Shown here: in pieces, positions 1 through 10,400 of the stretch
Layout: every line of letters begins with the position of its first letter
How positions within the stretch are numbered: position 1 is the first letter of the stretch
Assembly (NCBI GenBank): GCA_030682795.1
Contig: JAUXNJ010000010.1
Location: forward strand, 112,660 to 176,659
Length of the DNA: 64,000 nucleotides
Reading direction: 5' to 3'
Origin: Sphingobacteriaceae bacterium
GTDB lineage: Bacteria > Bacteroidota > Bacteroidia > UBA7662
Notes under the pieces: generated by a model
What the model saw: only the letters and a program-made list of their open reading frames with translations
Databases searched by the model: none
What the model was told of the DNA's origin: nothing
Translations under genes and position numbers: made by a program

Positions 1-1104
1 AAAAGTAAATGGTATTTGCAATTGGCGGTCTTCCATTATTACTTCGCCTTGAGGGGTATAAATCCTTATCCCAATACGAATTGTTCCATAGGTTAGCGGA
101 GTTGTAAATCGGTAATAACCGAGTTCATCGGCACGAGTAAAATCTACCAGTTGATTGCCTATGAGAAGTTCCACTTCAGAGTCAGGAACCGTAAAGCCTT
201 CAACTGCAAATACATCAAGTACCCTTCTAGGAACGATTGGGGTGTTAGAAATTGACAACCCACGAACGCTGCCACCGTAGGGGCCTAAAACGCCAATTTG
301 CCCTGCTGTGATATCACTGATAATGGGATTTCGTAAAGCATCTAAACCGCCTTTGAAAACATATCTCCAACGCAATCCGTTAAACGAAAAATCACTAAAA
401 TCCTTGTTTTGGTAGCCGCTCAAATTTCCTTGAATATCCCCTCCTAAAAGTTCCATTCCGCCAATTAGGTTATAATTGAGTTGAGAATATCCTGGGGAGC
501 TATTTATTCCAACGTTATAATCGAGCATACCCGGTGCAAACAAGGCTCTACGTCGAGGGTGCGACATTGGAAATTCTTTTAATATGTTTTCAGGAGCTTC
601 ATTTTTTATTCGTTGGCGCACGCTTTGTCTTTTGAGTTTTTCTTCAACTGGTGTGAGCCGTTCTGACTTTAAACTCAACATAAGGGCATAGGCATTTACT
701 GTGAAATCAAGTCCAAAAATATCTTTGAAAAGATCGGGCGATAAGTATAAATCTGTTTCTCCAAGAAAAAACTGATCTGCCTTTAAAGTCAGCTTTTCTC
801 CTTTTCGAATAAATACAAATTTGACAGGATCAATTTCCCAGCGATCAGCCTGGCTAGGATAGGTGCCTTTTAGTCCGAAGCGACTCTCGTTTCTTTCAAA
901 AGGTATCATAAGTAAATTCAAGATTTCTCCTGCTGCAATTAAAGGCTGTTCGCCTCTAAAAGCACATGTCACGTATACTTGCCCAATTGCAGGGTAGCCA
1001 AATGTTAAAGTAACCTCATCCACCTCCTGTGCCCGCACCACGGACAGGCCCAGCAATAACTGCAGGAATACAGAGAGGGTTATCAGGTTAACACGTGGTG
1101 TCAT
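1..1104 (-). CDS. Usher-like outer-membrane protein of a chaperone/usher pilus system (C-terminus cut by window edge)
   Basis: An open frame of 368 codons runs from an ATG at 1104 to the left edge without a stop. It begins with a signal peptide (hydrophobic stretch LSVFLQLLLGLSVV, then RAQ). The visible part contains a segment reading VPDSEVELLIGNQLVDFTRA followed by GYYRF and IYTPQGEV. I read this as the plug/middle-domain type repeat of pilus ushers, which thread folded subunits across the outer membrane. The beta barrel would lie mostly beyond the window. The gene starts 28 bases after the stop of a PapD-like chaperone and belongs to the same minus-strand string as four pilin-like genes, which supports the assignment more than sequence alone. 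The resemblance to FimD/PapC is distant. An unrelated barrel protein is the alternative. Confidence 0.6.
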   Translation of the reverse strand, partial: MTPRVNLITLSVFLQLLLGLSVVRAQEVDEVTLTFGYPAIGQVYVTCAFRGEQPLIAAGEILNLLMIPFERNESRFGLKGTYPSQADRWEIDPVKFVFIRKGEKLTLKADQFFLGETDLYLSPDLFKDIFGLDFTVNAYALMLSLKSERLTPVEEKLKRQSVRQRIKNEAPENILKEFPMSHPRRRALFAPGMLDYNVGINSSPGYSQLNYNLIGGMELLGGDIQGNLSGYQNKDFSDFSFNGLRWRYVFKGGLDALRNPIISDITAGQIGVLGPYGGSVRGLSISNTPIVPRRVLDVFAVEGFTVPDSEVELLIGNQLVDFTRADELGYYRFTTPLTYGTIRIGIRIYTPQGEVIMEDRQLQIPFTF

Positions 1105-1132
1105 TGTGGTAAGAGGTCTTTTTGATTATTTT

Positions 1133-1957
1133 TTAATCAATGATTAGTGTTGTTTTATAATTATAGGGTTTAGCTTGTACTAGGTCGTCTGATGGAATAT
1201 CACTTCTGTTTGTCTCGAATTCATATTCTAAAGCATATCTGCCAGGCTTGAGTGATTCTTTCGAGAAAAAACTAAATCTTCGTTTTCCACTAAAATAAAG
1301 GGCAGCAGGTTGGGTTGCCTCACCGATAACGATACCAGATGGATTTTTTAAGGTAATTTTTACTTTCCCTAGATAAGGGGAGTTTCCTGTTGTTTTATAA
1401 TGGGTATCAAGCACGATTAGGTTACTATCCACTTTGTGGGTGACTTTTTCAATGCTTACACCTGTTGTTACTTCTCCATTCTTGAAAAATGCAACAATAA
1501 CTTGTTCAAAGCGCAGATTAATCCGGGTCGAAATAGCACCTTCTGACGCCGTTTCACCTATATCAGCTACTTGGCCAGAACTACCAACTTTAATTCTTGT
1601 AAAGTAGGTTCCTGGATTTGTATTTTTAGGTATGCGGGCTTGCAATCTTACAATCTGTTGTTGGTTAGGTGGTAAAATGAATGAGCGCGGAAACGCTTTC
1701 ATCATATTATTTAATCCCCAAATCTTGGCATTTACACTATCATCATAAATCATGACCAATACACCGTTGTCATCTTGAGCAGAATAACCAAACTGAAAGT
1801 TTATAGTTATTTCTTGGGGAACAGCTGAGTTATTGGTTACGTACAAATTCCCAATTCCATTTTTATCTAAATAAACGGCTGTGGGAGCAAGCGAAAGTTG
1901 TGCTTTCACTCCATAAAATGGAAGCGTGAATAGCATCAACAATAGTAACTTTTTCAT
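1133..1957 (-). CDS. Periplasmic pilus chaperone, PapD-like
   Basis: The 274-residue protein has a signal peptide (MKKLLLLMLF...GVKAQ, cleavage near residue 19). Its N-terminal Ig-like domain follows the PapD pattern: LSLAPTAVYLD at the start, a central PRSFILPP, then QQQIVRLQARIP and PGTYFTRIKV. A second Ig-like domain fills the C-terminal half (about 165-274). PapD-family chaperones bind pilin subunits by donor-strand complementation in the periplasm and hand them to the usher. Length is slightly above the usual 220-250. It lies between the main pilin candidate (65 bases upstream) and the usher-like gene (28 bases downstream), the expected neighbours. The string is visibly AT-richer than the adjoining giant gene, so it may have a different history. 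Confidence 0.75.
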   Translation of the reverse strand: MKKLLLLMLFTLPFYGVKAQLSLAPTAVYLDKNGIGNLYVTNNSAVPQEITINFQFGYSAQDDNGVLVMIYDDSVNAKIWGLNNMMKAFPRSFILPPNQQQIVRLQARIPKNTNPGTYFTRIKVGSSGQVADIGETASEGAISTRINLRFEQVIVAFFKNGEVTTGVSIEKVTHKVDSNLIVLDTHYKTTGNSPYLGKVKITLKNPSGIVIGEATQPAALYFSGKRRFSFFSKESLKPGRYALEYEFETNRSDIPSDDLVQAKPYNYKTTLIID

Positions 1958-1976
1958 GTGCAGAGAGGTTTAAGTT

Positions 1977-2002
1977 AAGCTCGGGGAATATTCCCCGAGC
2001 TT
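1977..2002. promoter_or_regulatory. 26-bp perfect palindrome between pilin and chaperone genes
   Basis: Bases 1977-2002 form an uninterrupted perfect palindrome (arms AAGCTCGGGGAAT and its complement). In the minus-strand transcript it would make a very stable hairpin between the DUF4402 pilin stop (2023) and the chaperone start (1957). No U-tract follows, so it is not a standard terminator. An mRNA-processing or stabilising element that separates pilin from chaperone expression is a reasonable inference. Confidence 0.6.
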
Positions 2003-2022
2003 TCATGTTGAAATAAATTGGC

Positions 2023-2655
2023 TTAGATACCGTAGATGATGTTAAAAGCCATGCCTCCAATAAAGGTTCCTTGGGGGCCGTTTGATGGTATAACTGATCG
2101 AGTCCCTCTAAGGTATAAGTAGCCTCCAATGAACAATGTTGTTCTTTGATCTACACCAGAGGTTGTAATTAATCCTACTGGGCCTTCACCATTTCCAGAT
2201 GGTCCTGTGACATCTGTAATTGGATTAGCAATTGCTTGTGCAGAAAGTAGAACTGAGTTAGTTCTATTCGCAGTATTTGCTTCTTGCTCACCATGGATAA
2301 CTGAGATCACCGGTACAAATGAAATTGATGTGTCGTTTGTTGTTCTAGTTAAAACAACTGTAGAGTCAAACGTGATACGGATAGGCTCTTCTTGTGAAGC
2401 GTCAACAACCAGCCTGCCCACGGCGGCACTAAAACCAATATTAGTTGAAGATGCCTGTGACTGTGGATTCAAAAAGGTTTGAGTTCCCGCAGCGACAGTT
2501 CCAAACCGGATGGAGTCATTCTGAGTTATTGTAATTTGCTTTAAAATTCTGGCATTAGCACCAACAGAACCTTGCGTACCTAATTGTGCCTTTGCTGTTG
2601 TGCCTACACCTACAAATAGGGCGGCAACGAGCAGTGATTTGAAAATTGTTTTCAT
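2023..2655 (-). CDS. DUF4402-type pilin, likely major subunit
   Basis: This 210-residue exported protein has a signal peptide ending near AKAQ (residue 24). The mature part starts with GANARILKQITITQNDSIRFG, the pattern I associate with DUF4402 / spore-coat-U-like fimbrial subunits (alternating strands, an early 'A-I-...-I-T' strand and 'FG' turn). It ends in GGMAFNIIYGI, resembling a terminal donor strand. Its start follows an A-rich leader typical of well-expressed Bacteroidota genes. It sits directly before the chaperone and is flanked by stem-loops at 2801-2817 and 1977-2002, which would suit a subunit made in excess. The role as major rather than minor subunit is inference. Confidence 0.65.
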   Translation of the reverse strand: MKTIFKSLLVAALFVGVGTTAKAQLGTQGSVGANARILKQITITQNDSIRFGTVAAGTQTFLNPQSQASSTNIGFSAAVGRLVVDASQEEPIRITFDSTVVLTRTTNDTSISFVPVISVIHGEQEANTANRTNSVLLSAQAIANPITDVTGPSGNGEGPVGLITTSGVDQRTTLFIGGYLYLRGTRSVIPSNGPQGTFIGGMAFNIIYGI

Positions 2656-2800
2656 CTTTTTTTTGTTAAATGGTTAAATTATTTTGAAACTTATTGGCTT
2701 TGCTACATTTCCTAGGTTTGGTAGCGCTGCCAGGTTTCGGGCAATGGCTTCTGTTGAGTGGGGTTTATTGTAGCGAACCGGGGCGCTGCTGTTTGAGGGC

Positions 2801-2817
2801 GGAAGGTCTTACCTTCC
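2801..2817. promoter_or_regulatory. Stem-loop upstream of the major pilin candidate
   Basis: GGAAGGT (2801-2807) and ACCTTCC (2811-2817) pair with a 3-base loop, in the 219-base gap between two pilin-like genes. There is no T-run after it on the minus strand. It may tune expression of the downstream pilin. No other feature was recognised in this gap. Confidence 0.4.
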
Positions 2818-2874
2818 GGAACCTGCTTACGAGCTAGTGACTTTCTGCATGGAGGTTTTAGGTCGTTTTGTTGT

Positions 2875-3366
2875 TTATAAATATATTATCGTTAAAGTAC
2901 CACTGGCGTTCGCAGGCATGCCCAGCCAAGAGCTGAGGGTAGTAAGATCGCCAGGTATGTTTTTAATCATGATTGGTTCATTATACATTCGTAATTCGTT
3001 CATTCCAGAATTAAGCTGCATAGCTGCCGCAAAATTAGTAGTACCATCGTTGAGGTAAAGCATAGGTTTAAAACCACCTGGTCTGCGCACATTAGGTGTA
3101 AATTGAACGGCGAAGTTGATGTTTTCTTTGGCCCGTAGTTCTATCCAACGCGTTCCTGGGTTTAGGCTACTGCGGTACCCAAAGCCCCCCTTTTCTTTAA
3201 CAGGTGGTTCTAAAATTTGCGGCGGTACAGGGTTAGGATTTAATTCTACTCCTGCAGGGATATTCAATGTAAGGCGAATAAATTGGGCTTGCCCAACAAA
3301 GCAGCAAAGCATAAGGACTACAAAGAAAGTCCCAGAAAGCAATATGGCTTTAAAAGTTGTTTTCAT
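2875..3366 (-). CDS. Secreted pilin-like minor subunit
   Basis: A 163-residue protein with a signal peptide (hydrophobic LSGTFFVVLMLCCFVG, cleavage near GQAQ). No family was recognised with certainty. It ends with the beta strand ASGTLTIIYL, resembling the terminal strand of DUF4402/CU subunits, and contains the strand-rich segment WIELRAKENINFAVQF. It overlaps the end of the preceding gene by 17 bases and lies among other exported subunit-like genes, so a minor or tip-proximal pilin is the best inference. A proline-rich stretch (NPNPVPPQILEPP) near residues 42-54 is unusual for a folded pilin. Confidence 0.55.
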   Translation of the reverse strand: MKTTFKAILLSGTFFVVLMLCCFVGQAQFIRLTLNIPAGVELNPNPVPPQILEPPVKEKGGFGYRSSLNPGTRWIELRAKENINFAVQFTPNVRRPGGFKPMLYLNDGTTNFAAAMQLNSGMNELRMYNEPIMIKNIPGDLTTLSSWLGMPANASGTLTIIYL

Positions 3367-3961
3367 TGTAGTTTATAAATAAATTGATTTCACCAGTGTA
3401 ATTGCCTGATCGGATGTTGTTTGGAATTGGCCCTAAGGAGCCGTAGATATAAAAGTATGCCTTTCCACGTTGACGTATAAATCCTTGGTGATCGGGCGTA
3501 GGCGGAGGTAAGGGGGGGCCTCCGGCGGTCCTTCTGCGTACTGGTAAGGTTACGGTTCGGAAGGCAGATGGAACTTGGACTGCAGCTAAACGTCGATCTA
3601 TATCGCTTAATTCGCCAGTATTGTTATAAGCGAAATTAAGGTTGAAAGGCACTGTGATACCTGTATCAATCCCCAAATATAAGCCAGGTGTCCAGCTGAA
3701 CTCTGCTGTTAAATCATACTCAATCGGGGCATCAATTTCAATCACGATGGTTGGATTATCATTGATGCCTATGACTACAGGCGTTGGGTCTCCGACCACG
3801 ATCACACGCTGCTGATCATTAAAGTTGAGCCCTAAAGGATTATTGACGATGGTAAGCGTTATGGCCTCATCTTTTACATGCGCGCCAAAATTAATACGCT
3901 GCCCCAGAACTGATGCATTCAGGGAAAGAGAGAGGAGAGCTATGGCAGTAAGTTTTTTCAT
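3350..3961 (-). CDS. Secreted pilin-like subunit
   Basis: This 203-residue protein has a signal peptide (MKKLTAIALLSLSLNASVLG) and mature beta-rich sequence. It ends in SGNYTGEINLFINYNENNF, close to the 'G-x-Y-x-x-x-(hydrophobic alternation)-Y' end common in chaperone/usher and DUF4402 subunits. A run of GGPPLPPPTP near residue 150 forms a probable loop. Its start codon overlaps the stop of the upstream subunit gene (ATGA), so the two are probably translationally coupled. It is assigned to the pilus by context and C-terminal strand only. The exact family was not recognised. Confidence 0.55.
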   Translation of the reverse strand: MKKLTAIALLSLSLNASVLGQRINFGAHVKDEAITLTIVNNPLGLNFNDQQRVIVVGDPTPVVIGINDNPTIVIEIDAPIEYDLTAEFSWTPGLYLGIDTGITVPFNLNFAYNNTGELSDIDRRLAAVQVPSAFRTVTLPVRRRTAGGPPLPPPTPDHQGFIRQRGKAYFYIYGSLGPIPNNIRSGNYTGEINLFINYNENNF

Positions 3962-4479
3962 CAGTTCGCCTCCATTTCAATGATGAATTCTGAAATGTAC
4001 CCACCTGGAGTAGCACGAGCTACATCTATCACTGCTCCTAACCAAATGTAGTAATAGCCTTCCTTGCTTAAACGCACATTGGCTTCGCCAATATCAAGTA
4101 GCACACTGGCTGCTTGATTGTCGCTTTCAAAGCCGCTTATACGATAATTGGCTCTTACAATACCTCCACTCCCTCCTGTTTCTACCAATGTTTCTTGGGA
4201 TAGATAAGTGATTCGTACCATGGCACCTGCTCTCCCTGCAATGCGCATTAAACCCGCATATGGACTACTAATTGGCGATACTGTTATGGTTCCATCTATG
4301 ATAGCAGGTGCATTTAAATCTACATCTCTCATAGTTGAGAGCCCAAGGTTATCAATAATGGTAGCTGTTGCTGAGACACGGACAGATCTCGTATGTACGA
4401 CCTGCGACTGCTCTTGTGCATTACTGTACCTAGCTTCCCCAAGCACCAACAAAATCAATATGGCCAACCACTTCCTCAT
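3961..4479 (-). CDS. DUF4402-like pilin subunit
   Basis: I take the ATG at 4479 (MRKWLAILILLVLG), which overlaps the giant adhesin's stop as ATGA. A longer in-frame extension upstream lacks a signal peptide. The product is 172 residues: signal peptide to about residue 22, then VSATATIIDNLGL, and a C-terminus PGGYISEFIIEMEAN that matches the 'G-G-Y-x-x-x-(hydrophobic)' end of DUF4402 subunits. Being the first small gene after the adhesin and coupled to it by overlap, it could be the adaptor linking adhesin and pilus, but that is speculation. Confidence 0.6.
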   Translation of the reverse strand: MRKWLAILILLVLGEARYSNAQEQSQVVHTRSVRVSATATIIDNLGLSTMRDVDLNAPAIIDGTITVSPISSPYAGLMRIAGRAGAMVRITYLSQETLVETGGSGGIVRANYRISGFESDNQAASVLLDIGEANVRLSKEGYYYIWLGAVIDVARATPGGYISEFIIEMEAN

Positions 4480-7400
4480 TTGATTTTCACAGCTTTTTGG
4501 GTAGACACAAAATCGGCAGTTACCAAACGAATAACATAGGTGCCCGGCGTGGCTTGGGGGGCGTTCCAAACCAGCTCGTGGGTGCCGGCCGTATACAGCT
4601 GTTGGGGCTGCCGACTCACTACACGTCCGTACATATCGCTTACTTCTAACATGGCCATCGTTTGTTCTGGCAAATAAAAGGCCAAAGTAGTTTCTTGTTC
4701 AAAAGGATTGGGCATGGGCGGATACAGATAAGGGTGATCGGGTCTATATACGAGCTCACTTCCGTCGTGGTTTGGTATGATTACAATGGTAAAGGGCCGC
4801 TGCGGTTCGCGCTGTTGGCGGAATACGGGATTTTCGGCAATATCGGGCTTTGCACCATGTAAAACGGCCTTTGGAGAACGAAAATCACCGTCTTCTTGAC
4901 TGGTTCTAAAGGCTGGATTGGCCGGTGCCTGGTAGTTGAATTGGTAGCTGCTGCGCTCCAACATGGGCACCACTTTTTGATTGTGGTGGTCCATAAGCGC
5001 AATGGTCCAATTGGCTGGCCAATTCTGAGCAAGATTCCAAAAAAGAGCATAATTTCCCGAAATGGGTTGTCGGTCTTTGGCAGCGGCCAGGTGCAATGGG
5101 ATGGCTAATTCGTTGCTGAAGTTGTCGGGCAGGTGGTTAATCACCAACGGTTTTTTGTGGCGGGTAGAGCTTTGGGTGTACAGCATCAACCAGCTGTCGT
5201 TGTACGATTCGAGCTGGTAGGCGTCGTACACATCGGGGCCTGTGATGCCTTGTTGGGTAAAGCTCACGTAGCTGTTGGCCTCCATGCCGGCGCCTTGTAG
5301 ACTGAGGCTGATGCTGGGCGGCGCCTGTCGGCGGCTGTAATATCGGGCAGCGTCATCACTCTTGGCATTGTTGTTAAAAGCCAGCGAAGGATTAGCAGCA
5401 TTGGCATGTACCCAAAAGGCTTGGTAAGGGGCTATGTTGCCGTCGCTCAACGAGGTGTCGATATTACCCACCGTTCCGTTCCAATAGCGATAGCCGCCTA
5501 CACCGCCAAAGCTAGGATCCCATATATAAAAGGTGTTGTCGAGGTTGTTGGCGGTCCAGGCCCCCGAGCTGGCATCCCAATTTAAGGTAGATGGGGTGGG
5601 GTTGGCCAATAAATTCCAGCCAGCATCGGCCACATTTTCGTCTAAGAAGAAGGTGTTGCCCCCGGCGGTATCGGCTTGGGTGCTGAGCGCCCGTGGGGTA
5701 AAGGTGAGTTCGGGGAATACAAAGTCGCCTGTCGTAAGATTTGGTTCAAATCCGTTTGAAGTAAGCACCACTGGCAAAGTATCAGCATAATTGCCGCCAC
5801 CTGTTACGCGAGCTGGGTAGCCGGCCCCATCAAATACGTATACAAAATGACCGCGACCTTGTACGGTACTATCGCTGGCATTGGCAGGTTTTCGCCAGCT
5901 TTGCAGGGTGGTGCCGGTATCGGTTTCGGCAAACCACAGCACATTGGGCTGCAGCGAGTCGAACTTGGCACCGGGGTAGCCTTGGGTTTCGAGACTGTCG
6001 AGGAAGTCGGCGTAGGTGGTTTTTACCGGACTGCCCAGCTGGCGCCAGCCTTTCACGCCACTGAGGCGCTGTCGCGACTCGAGTCGTGGCAGGCTGCTGC
6101 TCAAATTTACATAACGGGCGTAAGGCTCCACCACAATTTTGCTGTTGGTGCCGCGCGTTTCGGTTTCGCTGCCGTTGTTGAGTTTGAAAAGTGGTCCTGG
6201 CGCCCCCGCTGTACTGCTGTCGATGGTTAACACACTACCATTGGTGAGTATGAGTTTACCACCGTTGGCCAGTACAAAGCTGTTTTCGGCCGGCGTAACC
6301 GAGCGGTTGAGGCTAGGCTGATTCGGCCGCAGGGGGATGAGGATGCGGGAGGTGTCGCGGGGGGTGAGGCCGGTGTTCCAGTTGGCAGCGGTGTACCAAT
6401 TGCGGGGGTTGCCGCTGGCGCCGCCAATCCACACATCATACAAAAAGCCATCGAGGCCCCTGCTGATGAGTCCAATGCTGCTATCGCCTCGGCCCTGGCC
6501 GCCATCGTACACCACATACACATCAAAAGGCGCGCTTACGGCCGTGTCGAGGGTGTGGGTGATGCTGCCGCCGGGTTCCAGGCTGAGTTCATAGCCTGTG
6601 CCTTCGCGGTTAATGCTGAGGTTGTTAAATACGGCTACGCCGCCGGTGAAAGGCTGGTTGCCTCCGTTCAAACTAGCACCAGAGGGATTGGTGTAAAAGT
6701 CGAGGATGGCTTGCTCGGCCCCGAAAGGCACCAGGCGGTTGTCGGTTGAGAGGATGCGGGCGCTCAAACTGAAAGGCTCGTTGGCAATTTGGTCGCCGGG
6801 TTGGGTGTCGAACACCAATTTGCTCGGCACGGCTTTCGCCCCATCGAGGAATACTGTATCGCTCGAAGCGCGCACATCGCCCCGACCAGCTCCCCCAAAA
6901 TAACTTTGACCTAAAATTTTGGCAGTGCCAAAGGGGGCGCCAAACAAACTGAAGATGTATTCGGCGGTATCTGTGCCGCTAAGTTCTGCTTCGCTGATCA
7001 CTACGCGCTTGTTTTCACCCACGCTCGGCGAAAGGAAGCCATAAAATACGGTGTCGAGCACCACATTGGGGAAGCTGGTATCGAGTCCCACCAAGGTAAT
7101 GTTGTTGGCGCTTACCCCGCTGGCGGTGATGTTGGTGGTGCCGTCGTACAGCTTGTCGAAGGCCACAAAGCTGCCATCGAGTTGCAGTACAAATTTGCCA
7201 TCGAGGTTGGTTACGCGGGGGTTATTGGCGTCAAATCCGTCGCCCTTACCGCCGTTGTAGTAGTTTTCGATGATGTCGAAGGCCAAAGAGGTGTCGGCAA
7301 TGCTGCCTACAGCTGCACGCATAAAATAGGTGCCGCCATTGGGGATGGAGACGATGGGGAAGATGGCCACGCCACTTGTTTCGGTTACCTGGAAAGTGCC

Positions 7401-10400
7401 ATTGATCACGCCAAACGGCAGCAAACTCAGGGTAACGGTATTGGTGTCGGTCCACATCCGGTTGTCGTTGGAGTCGAATATGCTCACCTCAATGGGCGGA
7501 AAAAAGATGGTGTTTACCGCGGTACTGTAGGGCGGGTTGTTTACCAGGATGCGGAAGGGAGGGCCTGGGATGAAGTACACCCGGGCGGTGCCCTGGAAAG
7601 GGTCGTCGGCGCCAAGTTGGGTAACGGCGAAGTAGTTGATGGAGTCGGCCACGGTGGAGCTCACCGCAAATTGGGCTACCCCAAAGGAGTTGGAGAAGCC
7701 GAAGTTTTGCGCAACGATGGTGGAGACTTTGCCGGAGTCTTGGGTGAGACTTACCAATTGGTTGGTGATGAAGTTGGTGTCGATGTCGCTCAGCACCACC
7801 GTTACGAATACCGAGTCTACCCCATTGGCGATGGCGGTATCCACGCTAAATACCACACTAGAGAGGCTGGGTTCGATGGGGCCTGGTGTCACGCTGATGT
7901 TGTCGGATTCAAGCGCCGGTGTTACCAGCGAGTCTACAATAAAGGCGATGCGGTACACACTGTCGGCCCTGCCGCCGATGCGCAGACTGTCGAAGGTGGC
8001 ACGGTCGTTTACCATCAATTCAACCGAGTCGCCTCTTAAACGACCGCGATTGGTGGCGTCGGTTAAGCTGAGGAAGGCCCGCACTGGTGAGGTGTTTTGG
8101 GCGTTATTAATGAGGATACCTGTGGAGTCGCGCAGCTGTACTACGGGTGGCGAAGCAAATAGCAAGCTTGAACGCCCACCAATGGGCTGGGTAAGGAATT
8201 CGAGATAGCCTTTGAGACCGAGGCGACCGGTGCTACCAGCGGTAAAGCGGTTATTGTCTTGGAATTGGGCGGTGGTGGAACTGGTGCTGCCGTAAATGCG
8301 GGGCGACTGCCGAACGCCGTCGAAAAACAGACTTAAAGCAAAGGCGGTTTGGGTGCCGGGATTAAACCTGCCCAGGTTGTTGATGTTGAGAACCCTAAAT
8401 GTTTGTGGGTTGGTGGCTACGCGCACCTCACCGCTATCAATGTTTACAGGGCCCACCAGGGTATTGGTGCCACTAAATTCGATGCTGCCGCTGCCCAATT
8501 GGTTGAGGGTAGTGGAGGCAATGGTCACGAGGGAACTGCCAGCGGCTTGTCCGAGTTGGCCCGGTCCGCGGTGGTTGATGGTAATGTTTGCCCCGGTAGG
8601 ACTGTAGTTAGGCCATTCTACCCGAGCATTTAAGCTGGTATTGTAATTGTAGGTGCGGTTGGCGCTATTTTGTAAGAGCGAAGCAATGCCCAAACTACCA
8701 ATGGCAGCTCCGGTAATGTTGGCACCTCGGCTTACATTGAGCACATAGGTATTGTCGACAATCGGCCAGTTTAAAATGTTAATGCTATGGGTTTGGCTGG
8801 TGGCGGCAGCATTGGCACGGTCTACCACAATCTCTAAATTAGGAGCCCGTAAAAAAACATCGGTATTGTTAAAGGTGGTATTGGCATCAGCCGCTAAAAT
8901 GAGTTGCCCCCCATAGAAGTTAAAATCGGCAGTGGCACTGGTGCCCATAGAGTTGGCATTGCCCAAGCGGATGCTGCCGGCGTACATATCGGTAACAGAG
9001 GTACGCGTGCTGTTACCGGTGATGCTGAATTCACCACCGCCATATTTGCGGATAGCGCGACTTGTGCCCGCAAAGCCGGTGGTTTGCAACAAAGCCAGGG
9101 TATCTACATTGATGTTGGTGGTGGTTGGATGCGTAAGTGTTCCAAAAGCCACGCCGGCAATGCCAGAGGTCACATTGCTGCCCACCAATACCCGCATGCT
9201 GTCAACTGGCGAAAGGGCGCTGTAATTACCCAAGGTATGGGTAACTCCTGCACCAGCAGCAGTACGATCGCTGATAAAGCTTGGATTCACAGTGGCAATC
9301 ACTGCGTTGTTAAAAGCAATAGGCGTATTGTTGCTCAAATTCAAAACGCCACCGCTCATATAAACCGTGGTACCGCTACCAAGTGCATTGCCGTTGGCCG
9401 TAGCCACCACCAAGCCGCTACTCAGGGTAAGCCGCTGGGTCATGGTATTGTTCTGGCTCAAGGTAAGCGTGCCCGTGCCGCTGTAGGTAATGGCGCTTTG
9501 GGTAGCCAAAGTGGGTTGAATGTTGAAGGCCCCCGTTTGTACAATGGTGCCATTGCCATTCATTACCACAGGCAAGGTGCCTCCTGTTAAGGCGCCTAAA
9601 CTGAGCTGGGTAAGTCCACCGCCGCTAGGATTATTCACTGTATAGGTAGGCGATACGCTATGTGTAACCGCTCCAAAGGTTACGCCCGCTGTGCCGCTGT
9701 TTACATTGGCACCACCGCTGATGGTCAATGTGGTGGCATTCAGGGTTAGGGCGCCCAAAGTGTGTGTTGCGCCAGCGCCCGTGGTATTGTTATCGCTGAT
9801 GATTTCGGCATTGGCATTCACCGTAACCGCTTGTGCAAAATTGAGACCTACTCCCGCCGTATTACTCAAGCGCAGTACAGGTGTTGTACCTGCCAAGGTT
9901 ACACTGCCATTGCCCATAGCGGTGGTGCTGTTGCGCGCATGCAAGGTACCGCCGTTTACCGTAATGCCGCCTGTAAAGGTGTTGTTGCCCTCCAGCACCT
10001 GGGTCATGCTGCCCGTTTTGGTAAGGCCCACCGTGCCTGAACCGTTTTGGATAATGCCCGAAAAAGCACGGTCGGTGGTGCCATTGATGGCAATGATAAC
10101 ATCAAATGGTTGAGAGTTTGTAAGCAAGCCTGGACCGCCCAAGCCAGCACAAATCAATCCTTTACCGTTTAAGTCGATGGTATTGCCCGTATTGGTGAGC
10201 AAAGCACCCGTCATTTCAAACGGCCGTGGCTCGTTCGATGACAAGCGCAGGGTGCCCGTGCCAAAATATTGGAGGTTGGCAAAAGGCCCCACACTTGGGC
10301 GGGTAATCACCTGCGCCACACCACTCGCTTTGCGGAAGTTGACCGTAGAAGTGGCGGGTACAAAACTGCCATAGTTGAGCCAGTCACCGTGTACATCAAT

